Source of the DNA: a virus
Length of the DNA: 33,069 bases
Direction: 5' to 3' (one strand)
Virus record (IMG/VR): IMGVR_UViG_3300045116_000113
Span: 1-33,069 of that record
Positions 14,690 through 22,014 of the stretch are shown here, piece after piece. The position numbers and the translations under genes were made by a program. The notes below the pieces were generated by a model. It was not told the DNA's origin and ran no database searches. It was given only the letters and a program-made list of their open reading frames with translations. Numbering within the stretch: the first letter of the stretch is position 1; every line of letters begins with the position of its first letter.

Positions 14690-14939
14690 ATGCCGGAGAG
14701 AAGTTGACGCCGTCGATGCAGCCATCGTCGTCCTCTTAGAAAAGCGCGCTACGCTCGCGAAGGAGGCGCTGGCTATTAGGAAGTCGCTCGGTAGGCCTGG
14801 CCGCGACCTGGCGCGAGAGCGTCAACTCCTCTCAGCTGTCGGGGGTATGTTCGCTGGCGTGCTCATGAAGTCCGCTCGTCGGCGTATCTATCGGACGGTT
14901 CTGGCGGAGATGCGAGCCGCGCAGCGCGTGGAAGACTAG
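14673..14939 (+). CDS. aroQ: AroQ-type chorismate mutase
   Basis: Chorismate mutase rearranges chorismate to prephenate. The 88-residue protein is a short all-helical AroQ domain: [44 protein letters not shown]. Aligned by eye with the E. coli domain, Arg5, Arg25, Arg36 (in place of Lys), Asp45, Arg48 and Glu49 occupy active-site positions. No prephenate dehydratase or dehydrogenase domain is attached, so prephenate would accumulate. It starts behind ggagg with 7-base spacing and overlaps the DAHP synthase stop. Prephenate is the co-substrate of the CmoA encoded two genes upstream. Confidence 0.85.
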   Translation: MRSLRECRREVDAVDAAIVVLLEKRATLAKEALAIRKSLGRPGRDLARERQLLSAVGGMFAGVLMKSARRRIYRTVLAEMRAAQRVED

Positions 14940-14949
14940 GAGCGAGCTA

Positions 14950-15924
14950 GTGAGAATTAAGCCCTATCCGTCGTGGGTGCCGCCACCGAGAGAGGAACAC
15001 GTCCGCGTGGCAAGAGAGATCCTGCGCTTTATGAATGAGCCGGTGCAGTGCAAGCTGCTTAATGAAGCGTGCTGGAGCGCCTCGCCGTCGTGGCGCCGTC
15101 CCATCGAAGAGCGGTTTAAGCATTCTGAAGCCCTTGGTAAGAAGATGGGCGACGGCATTAGGTATACCAAGGAGAACCTGCGGCATGCCGCGCGAGACGG
15201 CATCGGCGGCCTATGCTACGGTGGGGCCGGGCTACCGTGCGTGGTGTTCCTCCACGAGTGGGTCGATCCGGAGTTGATCAACGTCGGGTGCCGGTACGAG
15301 ATTGTGGTGACGGACGAGATGCGGTCGTGCGCCATAGATGAGATGACGCGGCGATGGCACGCGCTGCACGCTCGCGTCCGGCCGCCGCGTCTCTTTGAGG
15401 CATACGTGTCGCAGTGGGCGGTGCGGCTGGACTTTATGGCGCGGTGGCCAAAGATCGTTATCGAGCCGTCGAATGAGCATCGTGCGGACCTTCCTGCAAT
15501 CGACGACCTCCGCTTCAATATCGGGAGCCGGATGTACTTCGTAGACGTGGCGACGCGGAACAAGAACGGCGCCTTCGGCGGCCTTGAGAAGTCCGTGGGT
15601 GGACAGTGCGCTAACTTCCACCTGCTCTGCGACTACGAGTATGACGGGTCGCTGCTTTCACGCGTCTTCGTCGTCGGGTGGTGCCTGCATCCTCAGTTCT
15701 CTCGTGGAGTGCCTGACGCGCTTCAGACGCAGAGCCTTGACCGGCTGATCGTGCAGCTGAACATGGAAGCGAGCGGCCTATCTATCGATATCCTGCGCCG
15801 TGCGGAGGCACTTGACCGAGAGAGGCGGATCCGGAAGATTTATGAGGCTGGTCACGACATCCCGCACTTTACGCCGCGACAACGCGTGAAGCATCCAGAT
15901 GCAATGGAGTTCCGGTTTGACTAG
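14950..15924 (+). CDS. Unknown protein in the modification cassette
   Basis: This 324-residue protein starts at GTG 14950 behind aggag (7-base spacing). I recognise no family. Notable segments are VFLHEWVDPELINVGCRYEIVV (middle), LRFNIGSRMYFVDVATRNKNGAFGG (about residues 190-215) and LLSRVFVVGWCLHPQF. The FVDVATRNK strand is reminiscent of a PD-(D/E)XK core but lacks the exact D/E-x-K. It sits between chorismate mutase and an MT-A70 methyltransferase and overlaps the latter. It could be a nuclease, a further base-modifying enzyme or an accessory protein. Codon use is less GC-biased than in the replication genes, as for its cassette neighbours. Confidence 0.7.
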   Translation: MRIKPYPSWVPPPREEHVRVAREILRFMNEPVQCKLLNEACWSASPSWRRPIEERFKHSEALGKKMGDGIRYTKENLRHAARDGIGGLCYGGAGLPCVVFLHEWVDPELINVGCRYEIVVTDEMRSCAIDEMTRRWHALHARVRPPRLFEAYVSQWAVRLDFMARWPKIVIEPSNEHRADLPAIDDLRFNIGSRMYFVDVATRNKNGAFGGLEKSVGGQCANFHLLCDYEYDGSLLSRVFVVGWCLHPQFSRGVPDALQTQSLDRLIVQLNMEASGLSIDILRRAEALDRERRIRKIYEAGHDIPHFTPRQRVKHPDAMEFRFD

Positions 15925-16477
15925 CCAGGATCGCTACGGTGTTATCGTCGCGGACCCGCCGTGGCACTACCGCCAGACTCCGCGCAGCTCTGCAGCGCGC
16001 CACTACCGGACGATGACGGTAGAGCAGCTAACGGCGTTGCCGGTATCCGCGCTCGTCGCGGAGCATGCGGTGTTGTTCCTATGGGCAACGTGGCCGAACC
16101 TTCCGGAAGCATTGAGTGTTGTAAGTGCATGGGGGTTTACCTACGTGTCAGGCTTCCCGTGGGTTAAGACGTCACGGGATCCGGAGATGACGTTGTTCGG
16201 TCTGAAGGCGCGCGTGGCGCTCGGTGTTGGATGGTGGGTACGCGGTGTTAGTGAGCCGATCCTGATCTGTCGTCGCGGCCGGGTAAGGATCCCGAAGAAT
16301 CCGTATGCGGGCTTGCTTGCGAAGCGGCTAGAGCATTCACGCAAGCCTGAGTCTATCTACGCGATGGCAGAGCGGTTTAACGGACCGTATCTGGAATTGT
16401 TCGCGCGGCGCCGCCGGGCCGGGTGGGATGCATTCGGGAATGAGGTTGAGGGTTCAGTTACGCTGGAGGGTGGATGA
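15899..16477 (+). CDS. MT-A70-family N6-adenine methyltransferase
   Basis: This is a SAM-dependent adenine-N6 methyltransferase. It has the catalytic ADPPWHY motif (Asp19-Pro-Pro-Trp), HYRTMTVEQLTALP, the SAM-site segment GVSEPILICRRG, and the C-terminal signature HSRKPESIYAMAERFNGPYLELFAR...GWDAFGNE typical of phage members. From ATG 15899 it is 192 residues; a TTG at 15917 with GGAG at 8-base spacing is an alternative start. It overlaps the unknown gene before it and the resolvase gene after it (ATGA). It probably methylates phage DNA adenines. Because carboxy-SAM is likely made in the same operon, use of that cofactor is a possibility without motif evidence. Confidence 0.9.
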   Translation: MQWSSGLTSQDRYGVIVADPPWHYRQTPRSSAARHYRTMTVEQLTALPVSALVAEHAVLFLWATWPNLPEALSVVSAWGFTYVSGFPWVKTSRDPEMTLFGLKARVALGVGWWVRGVSEPILICRRGRVRIPKNPYAGLLAKRLEHSRKPESIYAMAERFNGPYLELFARRRRAGWDAFGNEVEGSVTLEGG

Positions 16478-16914
16478 ACTACTACATGGGCGTAGATCCG
16501 GGAGCCGGAGGTGGGATTGCTGTGATCGGCGTGGACGGGTCCGTACGGCAAGCGATGCGGATGCCGGAGACGGAGCGCGACCTACTTGACGCGATGGCGG
16601 GTACGTTCGACGGGCCGGTGGTCGCGGCGGCGCTGGAGCGCGTCTGGTCGAGTCCGCAGATGGGCGTCGTGTCGGCCTTTTCGTTCGGGCGGAACTACGG
16701 CGCACTGCGCGTGGCGATGACGGCGTGCCGGATCCCGTTCGACGAGGTATTGCCGCAGCGGTGGCAGAAGGCGCTCGGATGCCTGTCGCGCGGCGACAAG
16801 AATGCGACGAAACGCCGGGCGCAGGATCTGTTCCCGAGCGCCCACGTGACGCACGCTATCGCTGATGCGCTGCTGTTGGCGGAGTACTGCCGGAGGATGC
16901 ACGTTGGTTGCTGA
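16474..16914 (+). CDS. RuvC-like Holliday junction resolvase
   Basis: The 146-residue protein begins MNYYMGVDPGAGGGIAVI, the first RuvC-type catalytic Asp strand. It continues with ALERVWSSPQMG (catalytic Glu), FSFGRNYGALRVA, VLPQRWQKALG, and ends with THAIADALLLAEY (final Asp). This is the RNase H fold of phage crossover-junction endonucleases, which cut four-way junctions during recombination and before packaging. It overlaps the methyltransferase by ATGA and the DnaB start by 11 bases. Confidence 0.85.
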   Translation: MNYYMGVDPGAGGGIAVIGVDGSVRQAMRMPETERDLLDAMAGTFDGPVVAAALERVWSSPQMGVVSAFSFGRNYGALRVAMTACRIPFDEVLPQRWQKALGCLSRGDKNATKRRAQDLFPSAHVTHAIADALLLAEYCRRMHVGC

Positions 16915-18214
16915 GGCGCTTTACGACCGCCCGTTGCCGCACGACTTGATGGCTGAGCGCGCCGTGCTCGGTGCTGTGCTACTCGATGCGCATGCGCTAG
17001 CGACGGTGGCAGCCGTAGTCCGGGCACGCGACTTCTTCCGGGATGCGCACCGGAGGATCTTCGGTGCGATGACGGTAGTGCAGGCGGCCGGAGCCAAGCC
17101 GGACTTCGTGACGTTGTGTGATGAGCTGCGGAAGCGGGGTGAACTCGACGACGTGGGTGGCCCGGCGTATATCGCCGCGCTTGTTGACGGGATGCCGCTT
17201 CAGAGTAACGTGGCGGCGCATGCTGAGATCGTGCGCGAGAAGGCACGGCTGCGCGGGCTGTTGTCGGCAGCTAACCGCCTTCTTGTGGTCGCTCACGGTG
17301 AGGAAGTTCCAGCTGCGCGGCTCGTCGAAGATGCCGTGCGTGAGCTGACCGGGTGCGTTGAAGTGTCGGGAGCGGGCATCATCGTGGAGCTGGAGGCTAT
17401 TAGGCAGTATGTCGCGTCGGTGACGGCCGATGAAGGCAAGCCGCTACTGACCGGGTACGCTGACCTCGATGCGCTGGTGGGCGGAGTCCGGCCGGGCGAA
17501 TTGGTTGTGGTCGCGGCGCGGCCGAGCGTCGGCAAGAGCAGCTTCGCGCTCGGCCTCGGGCGAGCCGTGGCGCAGGCCGGGCGCACGGTGCTGTTCTGTT
17601 CGCTGGAGATGAGCGTGCGGACGCTGGCGGCCCGGCTGCTGGCGTGGGAGTCGGGTGTCCCGGCGGCGAAGTTCGAGCGCAGCACAGCGAGTGAGGCGGA
17701 GTACGCGCGGATGATGGAGGCGGCCGGGCGCGAGGAGCGGTTGCCGCTCTACATCGAGGCATCGGCGCGGACGCTGACAGAAGTGGGGGCATGGGGGCGG
17801 CGGCTGCGGAAGGAGCGGGAACTGGCGTGCCTCATCGTCGACTACCTTCAGTTGCTGTTGCCGGAATCGCGCCATGAGAGCGGGGAGGCAGAGGTAGCGT
17901 CAGTCGTGCGGGCGCTGAAACTGCTAGCCGTGGATCTGGATATCCCGGTCGTGGCGCTGTCGCAGCTGAACCGCGCGCCTGAGCAGCGCCGCGACAAGCG
18001 GCCGCACGTGAGCGACCTTCGGGGTAGCGGCGCCATTGAGCAGGCATGCGACCTCGCCCTGCTGCTGTTCCGGGAGGAGATGTACCGGCCGAAGCCTGAG
18101 AACGCCGGGATCGCCGAGGTCATCGTGGCGAAGAACCGGAACGGCCCGGTCGGGACGGTGCGCCTCCAGTTCGAGAAGGCGTTGGCGAAGTTCAACAACT
18201 TGGAAGGAGCGTGA
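16904..18214 (+). CDS. dnaB: DnaB-family replicative helicase
   Basis: The 436-residue protein has the DnaB architecture. The N-terminal domain reads PHDLMAERAVLGAVLLD and DFFRDAHRRIF. A linker leads to the RecA-like domain with LTGYADLDALVGGVRPGEL, Walker A ARPSVGKSS (Lys211), FCSLEMS, Walker B LIVDYLQLL, ALSQLNRAPEQRRDKRP, DLRGSGAIEQACDLALLLFREE and KNRNGPVG. It unwinds DNA at the phage fork. The TTG start at 16904 is chosen because GGAGG lies 7 bases upstream and the protein then begins LVAEALYDRPLPHD; the ATG at 16865 would overlap the resolvase far more. The SSB gene follows. Confidence 0.95.
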   Translation: MVAEALYDRPLPHDLMAERAVLGAVLLDAHALATVAAVVRARDFFRDAHRRIFGAMTVVQAAGAKPDFVTLCDELRKRGELDDVGGPAYIAALVDGMPLQSNVAAHAEIVREKARLRGLLSAANRLLVVAHGEEVPAARLVEDAVRELTGCVEVSGAGIIVELEAIRQYVASVTADEGKPLLTGYADLDALVGGVRPGELVVVAARPSVGKSSFALGLGRAVAQAGRTVLFCSLEMSVRTLAARLLAWESGVPAAKFERSTASEAEYARMMEAAGREERLPLYIEASARTLTEVGAWGRRLRKERELACLIVDYLQLLLPESRHESGEAEVASVVRALKLLAVDLDIPVVALSQLNRAPEQRRDKRPHVSDLRGSGAIEQACDLALLLFREEMYRPKPENAGIAEVIVAKNRNGPVGTVRLQFEKALAKFNNLEGA

Positions 18215-18217
18215 GTG

Positions 18218-18640
18218 ATGGGAAGCGTGAACAGGTTGCTGATCGTCGGGAACGTTGGGAGGGATGCGGAGGTGCGCACCTCGCCTGAAGGACACAAGGT
18301 CGCGAACTTCTCAGTGGCGACGACGGAGACGTGGAAGGGTCGGGACGGGGCGAAGCAGGAACGCACGACGTGGTTCCGCGTGGCGCTCTGGGGCAAGCAG
18401 GCCGAGGCTATCGGCCAGTATCTCGTGAAGGGCAAGCAGGTATGCGTCGAGGGCAGCGTCTCCGTGCGCGAGTACGATAAGGACAATGAGAAGCGGTTCT
18501 CGCTCGACGTGCGGGCCGACCGCGTGACGTTGCTGGGTGGACCGCGCGCCGACGATGGCGGTGCGTCGCGTCGGGAGCGTAGTGCGGAGCCGGAACCGGC
18601 CGGACCTGAACCGGCTGGAGATGAGGATATTCCGTTCTGA
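18218..18640 (+). CDS. ssb: Single-stranded DNA-binding protein
   Basis: This 140-residue SSB has the OB-fold sequence NRLLIVGNVGRDAEVRTSPEG, VANFSVAT, TTWFRVALWGKQAEA, LVKGKQVCVEGSV and RFSLDVRADRV. A disordered Pro/Glu tail ends in the acidic tip DEDIPF, which recruits replication and repair partners. The ATG at 18218 lies 8 bases behind ggaaggag; GTG 18215 is less likely. It protects single strands made by the helicase and by the exonuclease with the annealing protein encoded at 4350-5884. Confidence 0.95.
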   Translation: MGSVNRLLIVGNVGRDAEVRTSPEGHKVANFSVATTETWKGRDGAKQERTTWFRVALWGKQAEAIGQYLVKGKQVCVEGSVSVREYDKDNEKRFSLDVRADRVTLLGGPRADDGGASRRERSAEPEPAGPEPAGDEDIPF

Positions 18641-18653
18641 AGGAGGCAGGGCA

Positions 18654-18893
18654 GTGAGTGAACGCTACACGGGCACGATCAAGCGGCTGCCGGTGGATGC
18701 CGATACGGGCAAGCGGCGCGGGTTCGGCTTCATCCGCGATGGGCGGTCAGGCGTGGAGTACTTCTTCCACGCTTCGTCCATGGAGATGACGTCGGTGCGG
18801 TTCGCCGATCTGACCGAGGGCCAGCGCGTGGAGTTCGACGTCGCGGAAGGTCCGAAGGGGCCGCGCGCTGTCAGCGTGCGGGTGGTCGGGTGA
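18654..18893 (+). CDS. Cold-shock-domain-like protein
   Basis: Starting at GTG 18654 (AGGAGG 7 bases upstream) the product has 79 residues. It contains GTIKRL, RGFGFIRDG (RNP1-like), EYFFHASSM (RNP2-like) and DLTEGQRVEFDVAEGPKGPRAVSVRVV, the normal order of a cold-shock domain. An insertion DADTGK after the first strand is slightly longer than in CspA. It should bind single-stranded RNA or DNA, acting as an RNA chaperone or replication accessory. It follows ssb by 13 bases and overlaps the next start. Confidence 0.85.
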   Translation: MSERYTGTIKRLPVDADTGKRRGFGFIRDGRSGVEYFFHASSMEMTSVRFADLTEGQRVEFDVAEGPKGPRAVSVRVVG

Positions 18894-19249
18894 AGGGATG
18901 GGCGCGCGACACGCTGTTCGCGCGGTTCGGGCATGGCTGTTTCGGCAAGCGGCCGTACCCGAGCCGCCACGTGGCCGAGGGCGTGCGCCGAGCGATGATA
19001 CGGCGGGGCGCGACCGAGACGCTGACGGCGTACCGGTGCCGGGCGTGCCACAAGTGGCACCTCGGGAACCAGCGCCCGCGCGCCGCCGGTCGTGCTCTAG
19101 CCGGTGCCGACGGTCCCGGCGGAAGGCGTGCCGATGCGTCTGCGGCGGAGGGCGGCACGGGACCGAGCAGCCAGGGGGCCAGTACCGGTTCGCCTGGGGC
19201 GCCGGGGGGCCGGAAAACAGCCCTGCCGGGGCGCCTAGCAGCCCCGTAG
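18890..19249 (+). CDS. Small zinc-binding phage protein with low-complexity tail
   Basis: A GTGA overlap places the start at 18890. The first 60 residues read KRPYPSRHVAEGVRRAMIRRG, then LTAYRCRACHKWHLGNQR: a CxxC...H knuckle with an adjacent KWHLG. This matches a small zinc protein often found in phage genomes with no known role. The last 55 residues are Gly/Ala/Pro-rich, and the coding sequence runs into the repeat at 19233-19259, so the true C-terminus may have been extended by non-coding DNA. Confidence 0.6.
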   Translation: MKGWARDTLFARFGHGCFGKRPYPSRHVAEGVRRAMIRRGATETLTAYRCRACHKWHLGNQRPRAAGRALAGADGPGGRRADASAAEGGTGPSSQGASTGSPGAPGGRKTALPGRLAAP

Positions 19250-19259
19250 GGCGTCGCAG
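19233..19259. repeat. GC-rich intergenic repeat, copy A
   Basis: The 27-base segment starts GCCTAGCAGCCCCGTAGG and ends GGCGTCGCAG. It matches 31524-31550 at 23 of 27 positions. Both copies lie at or just after the end of a gene block. A 3' end or processing element, or a protein-binding site, is possible. Function is unknown. Confidence 0.5.
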
Positions 19260-19263
19260 GCGG

Positions 19264-19323
19264 CCGGGCTAGGGGGTAGGTAGCCGGGCCGGTCCGGGCT
19301 GGTCCTACGGCCACCTAGCCCGG
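19264..19323. repeat. Nested inverted repeats in a 250-base intergenic gap
   Basis: CCGGGCTAGG (19264-19273) and CCTAGCCCGG (19314-19323) are perfect complements. Inside them GTAGG (19276-19280) pairs with CCTAC (19303-19307). The loop holds TAGCCGGGCC, which also occurs at 31527-31536. The gap 19250-19497 has no gene; beyond this element it is GC-rich sequence ending in the ribosome binding site of the next gene. It separates the replication block from the sugar cluster. Confidence 0.55.
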
Positions 19324-19497
19324 CTAGGGAACCGGGGGGCCGGGGGCGGCCGGGAGACGGAATCGGGGCGGGGCCGGGGGTGGCCGGGCAGGATAAGCCC
19401 AACCTGCCAGACTGCCGCCGCCGTTTGGGAGAGCAGCGGCCGGAAGTGCGCCGGGCGGCGCACGGCCCGGCTCCGCTCCGAGCTGCGAGGAGGAGTG

Positions 19498-20487
19498 ATG
19501 CGCGTTGCGGTCACGGGGGCATCGGGGTCGTTGGGGCGGCAGCTGATCCGTCGGTTGGCGCAGAGCGGGGCGGAACGGATCGTGGCCTTCAGCCGCGATG
19601 AGCAGCGCCGGGCGCAGCTGCTAGCCGACTTCGGATGGCATCCGGGCGTGCGCGTCTTTGCCGGAGACGTTCGCGACCGCGAGCGACTGCGGCACATCTT
19701 CGCCGGATGCGACACGGTCATTCATGCGGCGGCAAGGAAGGTCGTGTCGGCGCTTCCGGATGAGGCGCGCGAGATGCTGCTGACGAACGTCGAAGGCACG
19801 CTCAACGTCATCGACGCGGCGCAGGCTGCGCGCGCCGGGAAGCTGCTGTTCATCTCGTCGGACAAGGCCGTGGAACCGCACAATGTGTACGGCGTCTCGA
19901 AGGCGATGGCTGAGCACCTCATCATCAACGAGAATGCGCGCACGTACCCCAGCGGGCTTCGGATGGCCGTGTTGCGCTACGGGAACGTGCTCGCGTCGCG
20001 CGGGTCCGTTGTGCAGGTGTGGCGGGAGCGGCTAGCCCGTGGGTTGCGTCTCGGCGTCAGCGACGAGCGCATGACCCGCTTCTGGATGACGCTCGGGCAG
20101 TGCGTTGACTTCGTGCTGGGGGCGCTCGCGGACCTGCGCGGTGGCGAGGTCTTTGTGCCGTATGCGCTACCGGCGGCGCCCATCACGGTGCTGGCGCAGG
20201 CGCTCGGCGCCGAGTCGTGGGACGTGACCGGCATCCGGCCGGGCGGCGAGAAGTTACACGAGTCGCTGCTGTCGGCTGCGGAAGTGACACGCGCTCGGGT
20301 GCGTAATCTGTTCTGGGTCGTGCCGCCGTACCAGCACGATCACATGTGGGACAACGCGCCGTGGATCGGTAGCCCGGCGGCGCCAGACTTCTGCTACGCC
20401 AGCGGCCTCGGGCCGTTCCTAGACGCGGAGGGGATGCGGGCATTGCTAGCGCGCGTCGATGCGGAGGAGGTGGCGTGGAACGCATAG
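19498..20487 (+). CDS. UDP-GlcNAc 4,6-dehydratase-like (PseB/CapD-type) epimerase/dehydratase
   Basis: The 329-residue SDR-fold protein starts RVAVTGASGSLGRQLIRRL (NAD(P)-binding TGxxGxxG). It continues with FAGDVRDRERL, CDTVIHAAARKVV, NVEGTLNVIDAA, then FISSDKAVEPHNVYGVSKAMAE and VLRYGNVLASRGSVV. SSDKA...Y..SK and the GNV block are signatures of PseB-like inverting 4,6-dehydratases, the first step of pseudaminic-type sugars. The C-terminus has RPGGEKLHESLLS as in the family. The ATG follows gaggaggag. It opens a seven-gene overlapping sugar cluster. Confidence 0.85.
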   Translation: MRVAVTGASGSLGRQLIRRLAQSGAERIVAFSRDEQRRAQLLADFGWHPGVRVFAGDVRDRERLRHIFAGCDTVIHAAARKVVSALPDEAREMLLTNVEGTLNVIDAAQAARAGKLLFISSDKAVEPHNVYGVSKAMAEHLIINENARTYPSGLRMAVLRYGNVLASRGSVVQVWRERLARGLRLGVSDERMTRFWMTLGQCVDFVLGALADLRGGEVFVPYALPAAPITVLAQALGAESWDVTGIRPGGEKLHESLLSAAEVTRARVRNLFWVVPPYQHDHMWDNAPWIGSPAAPDFCYASGLGPFLDAEGMRALLARVDAEEVAWNA

Positions 20488-21218
20488 CAGCCGTCGTTCA
20501 GGCGCGCATGGGGTCGTCGCGGCTCCCCGGCAAGAGCTGCATGCCGATAGCCGGGGCGCCCATGTTGGAGCACGTGCTCCGGCGCGCGCTGGCCGTACCG
20601 GGCGTCGCGGCCGTCGTTCTGGCGACGTCGGTCAATGAGCGGGATGCGCCGTTGGCCGAGTTGGCGTGGCGCCTCGGGTGCGGTGTGATCCGGGGCAGCG
20701 AGCATGACGTGCTCGGCCGGTTCGCCGCCGCGCAGCAGGCGTTGCGCGTCGAGCGCGTGATGCGGATCACGGGCGACTGTCCCCTGCTATGCGTGGACGT
20801 CTGCGAGGCGACGTTGCGCGCCGCGTTGGAGTCGGGCTACGACTTCGTGACAAACGATACGGACCAGAGCGGCTACCCGGACGGGACCGACTGTGAGGTG
20901 ATCACGGCCTGGGCGCTGGCGCAGGCGGACCGCTATGCGACGACGGCCTCGGATCGCGAGCACGTGACGCGGTGGATTCGGCGGCATGTGCCGTCGCGCG
21001 TTGCGATGGCGCCGGAAGGATCGCGGTGTCCGTTGGCGTGGAAGTGGAGCGTGGATGACGGCGCGGATCTTGCTCGCGTTCGCCGCATCTTCGGCGCCTT
21101 ACGCGGGTCGGGCGGCTATACTTTAGGCAGCGCGGCGGACGCTTGCCGCCGCGTCGAACAGGAGGACAGCCATGCGTACACTGATCATCGCGGAGACGGG
21201 CTGCACGCACGAGCGTGA
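20475..21218 (+). CDS. SpsF-like cytidylyltransferase-family protein
   Basis: The protein (247 residues from GTG 20475, ribosome binding site ggaggagg) starts ERIAAVVQARMGSSRLPGKSC, the nucleotide-binding signature of SpsF/NeuA-like nucleotidyltransferases. RGSEHDVLGRF, RITGDCPLL, TNDTDQSGYPDGTDCEV and DREHVTRWIRRH follow. Relatives activate nonulosonic acids with CMP or act in spore-coat polysaccharide synthesis. It is placed before a NeuB-like synthase and overlaps it by 47 bases. The terminal 15 residues, read over the next gene, are probably not conserved. Confidence 0.85.
   Translation: MERIAAVVQARMGSSRLPGKSCMPIAGAPMLEHVLRRALAVPGVAAVVLATSVNERDAPLAELAWRLGCGVIRGSEHDVLGRFAAAQQALRVERVMRITGDCPLLCVDVCEATLRAALESGYDFVTNDTDQSGYPDGTDCEVITAWALAQADRYATTASDREHVTRWIRRHVPSRVAMAPEGSRCPLAWKWSVDDGADLARVRRIFGALRGSGGYTLGSAADACRRVEQEDSHAYTDHRGDGLHARA
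21117..21122 (+). promoter_or_regulatory. Possible internal -10-like box (TATACT)
   Basis: GGCTATACTTTAG is an AT-rich island near the end of the SpsF-like gene, about 50 bases before the NeuB-like start. It resembles GGCTATAATA before the portal gene. It could give internal transcription of the sugar cluster. The evidence is only sequence resemblance. Confidence 0.25.
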
Positions 21219-22014
21219 CCTGAATGCGTTGCGGGCGCTGGTGTCGCTCGTAGCGGACTGCGGGTGTGATGTCCTGAAGACGCAATGGACGAGCGACCCG
21301 GATGCGATGTGCGCCCGGCGCGACGCTCCAGACTATCGGCCGTACTACGAGTGGCTGCGGTTCCCGCTGCCGTGGCACGGGGAACTGGCCGCCCTCTGCG
21401 CTAGCCGGGGCTTGCGCTACGCGACGACGGTCTATCTGCCCGAGGACGTCGCGGCTGTAGACCCGTTCGTGTCGCTCTACAAGGTGGCGGCGTTCGAGGC
21501 CGGGGCCGACGATCTCCTTGCGGCTTACTGGGACGTGATGTCGCGCAACGATAAGCAGCTGTTCATCAGCGTGTCGATGGGCCGGGCGTGGGATCCGTCG
21601 GCGGCCGTGCCGCCGGAGTTCGCCGCGCGGGTCGGGGCGCTGCGCTGCGTGTCGGCCTATCCGACACCGGCTGACCAGCTCCAGTTGTCGACGATCCGGG
21701 CGCAGGGATTCGTCGGGCTGTCCGACCACACGGCGCCCGAGATGACGGATACCGGGGCGCTGGCCGTGGCTGCTGGGGCGACGGTCGTCGAGCGGCACGT
21801 CAGGTTGGAGTCTTGCCGCCAGACCAACCCGGACTTCGCCGTGGCGATGGGCGCGCACCAGTTTAGCGACTACGTGGCGCGCATCCGCCGGGCGGAGGCG
21901 GCGATGGGCGAACCGGAAGCTACGGAGGCGCAGCCGTCCGAAGTACCGATGATGCCGTTCCGGGCCGCCCCCAAGCGGGCGCGGGCGATGCGGCGTACGA
22001 CGGTGGAAGAATGA
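21172..22014 (+). CDS. NeuB/SpsE-like nonulosonic acid synthase, without SAF domain
   Basis: NeuB-family enzymes condense phosphoenolpyruvate with an N-acetyl-hexosamine to a nine-carbon sialic-type acid. The 280-residue product shows LIIAETGCTHERDLN at the N-terminus (an altered IAEIGxNHxGD motif), CDVLKTQ, RGLRYATTVY, YKVAAFE, LFISVSMG, RCVSAYPTPADQLQL, GFVGLSDHT and ATVVERHV. These mark the TIM-barrel catalytic domain. The C-terminal antifreeze-like SAF domain is absent and replaced by a short charged tail, so substrate handling may differ. The start follows aggaggacagcc. Confidence 0.85.
   Translation: MRTLIIAETGCTHERDLNALRALVSLVADCGCDVLKTQWTSDPDAMCARRDAPDYRPYYEWLRFPLPWHGELAALCASRGLRYATTVYLPEDVAAVDPFVSLYKVAAFEAGADDLLAAYWDVMSRNDKQLFISVSMGRAWDPSAAVPPEFAARVGALRCVSAYPTPADQLQLSTIRAQGFVGLSDHTAPEMTDTGALAVAAGATVVERHVRLESCRQTNPDFAVAMGAHQFSDYVARIRRAEAAMGEPEATEAQPSEVPMMPFRAAPKRARAMRRTTVEE

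Noticed and set aside
20902-21858. 318-codon minus-strand ORF
   Set aside because: It is antisense to the SpsF- and NeuB-like genes and is the Arg/His/Pro-rich kind of shadow expected opposite GC-rich codons.
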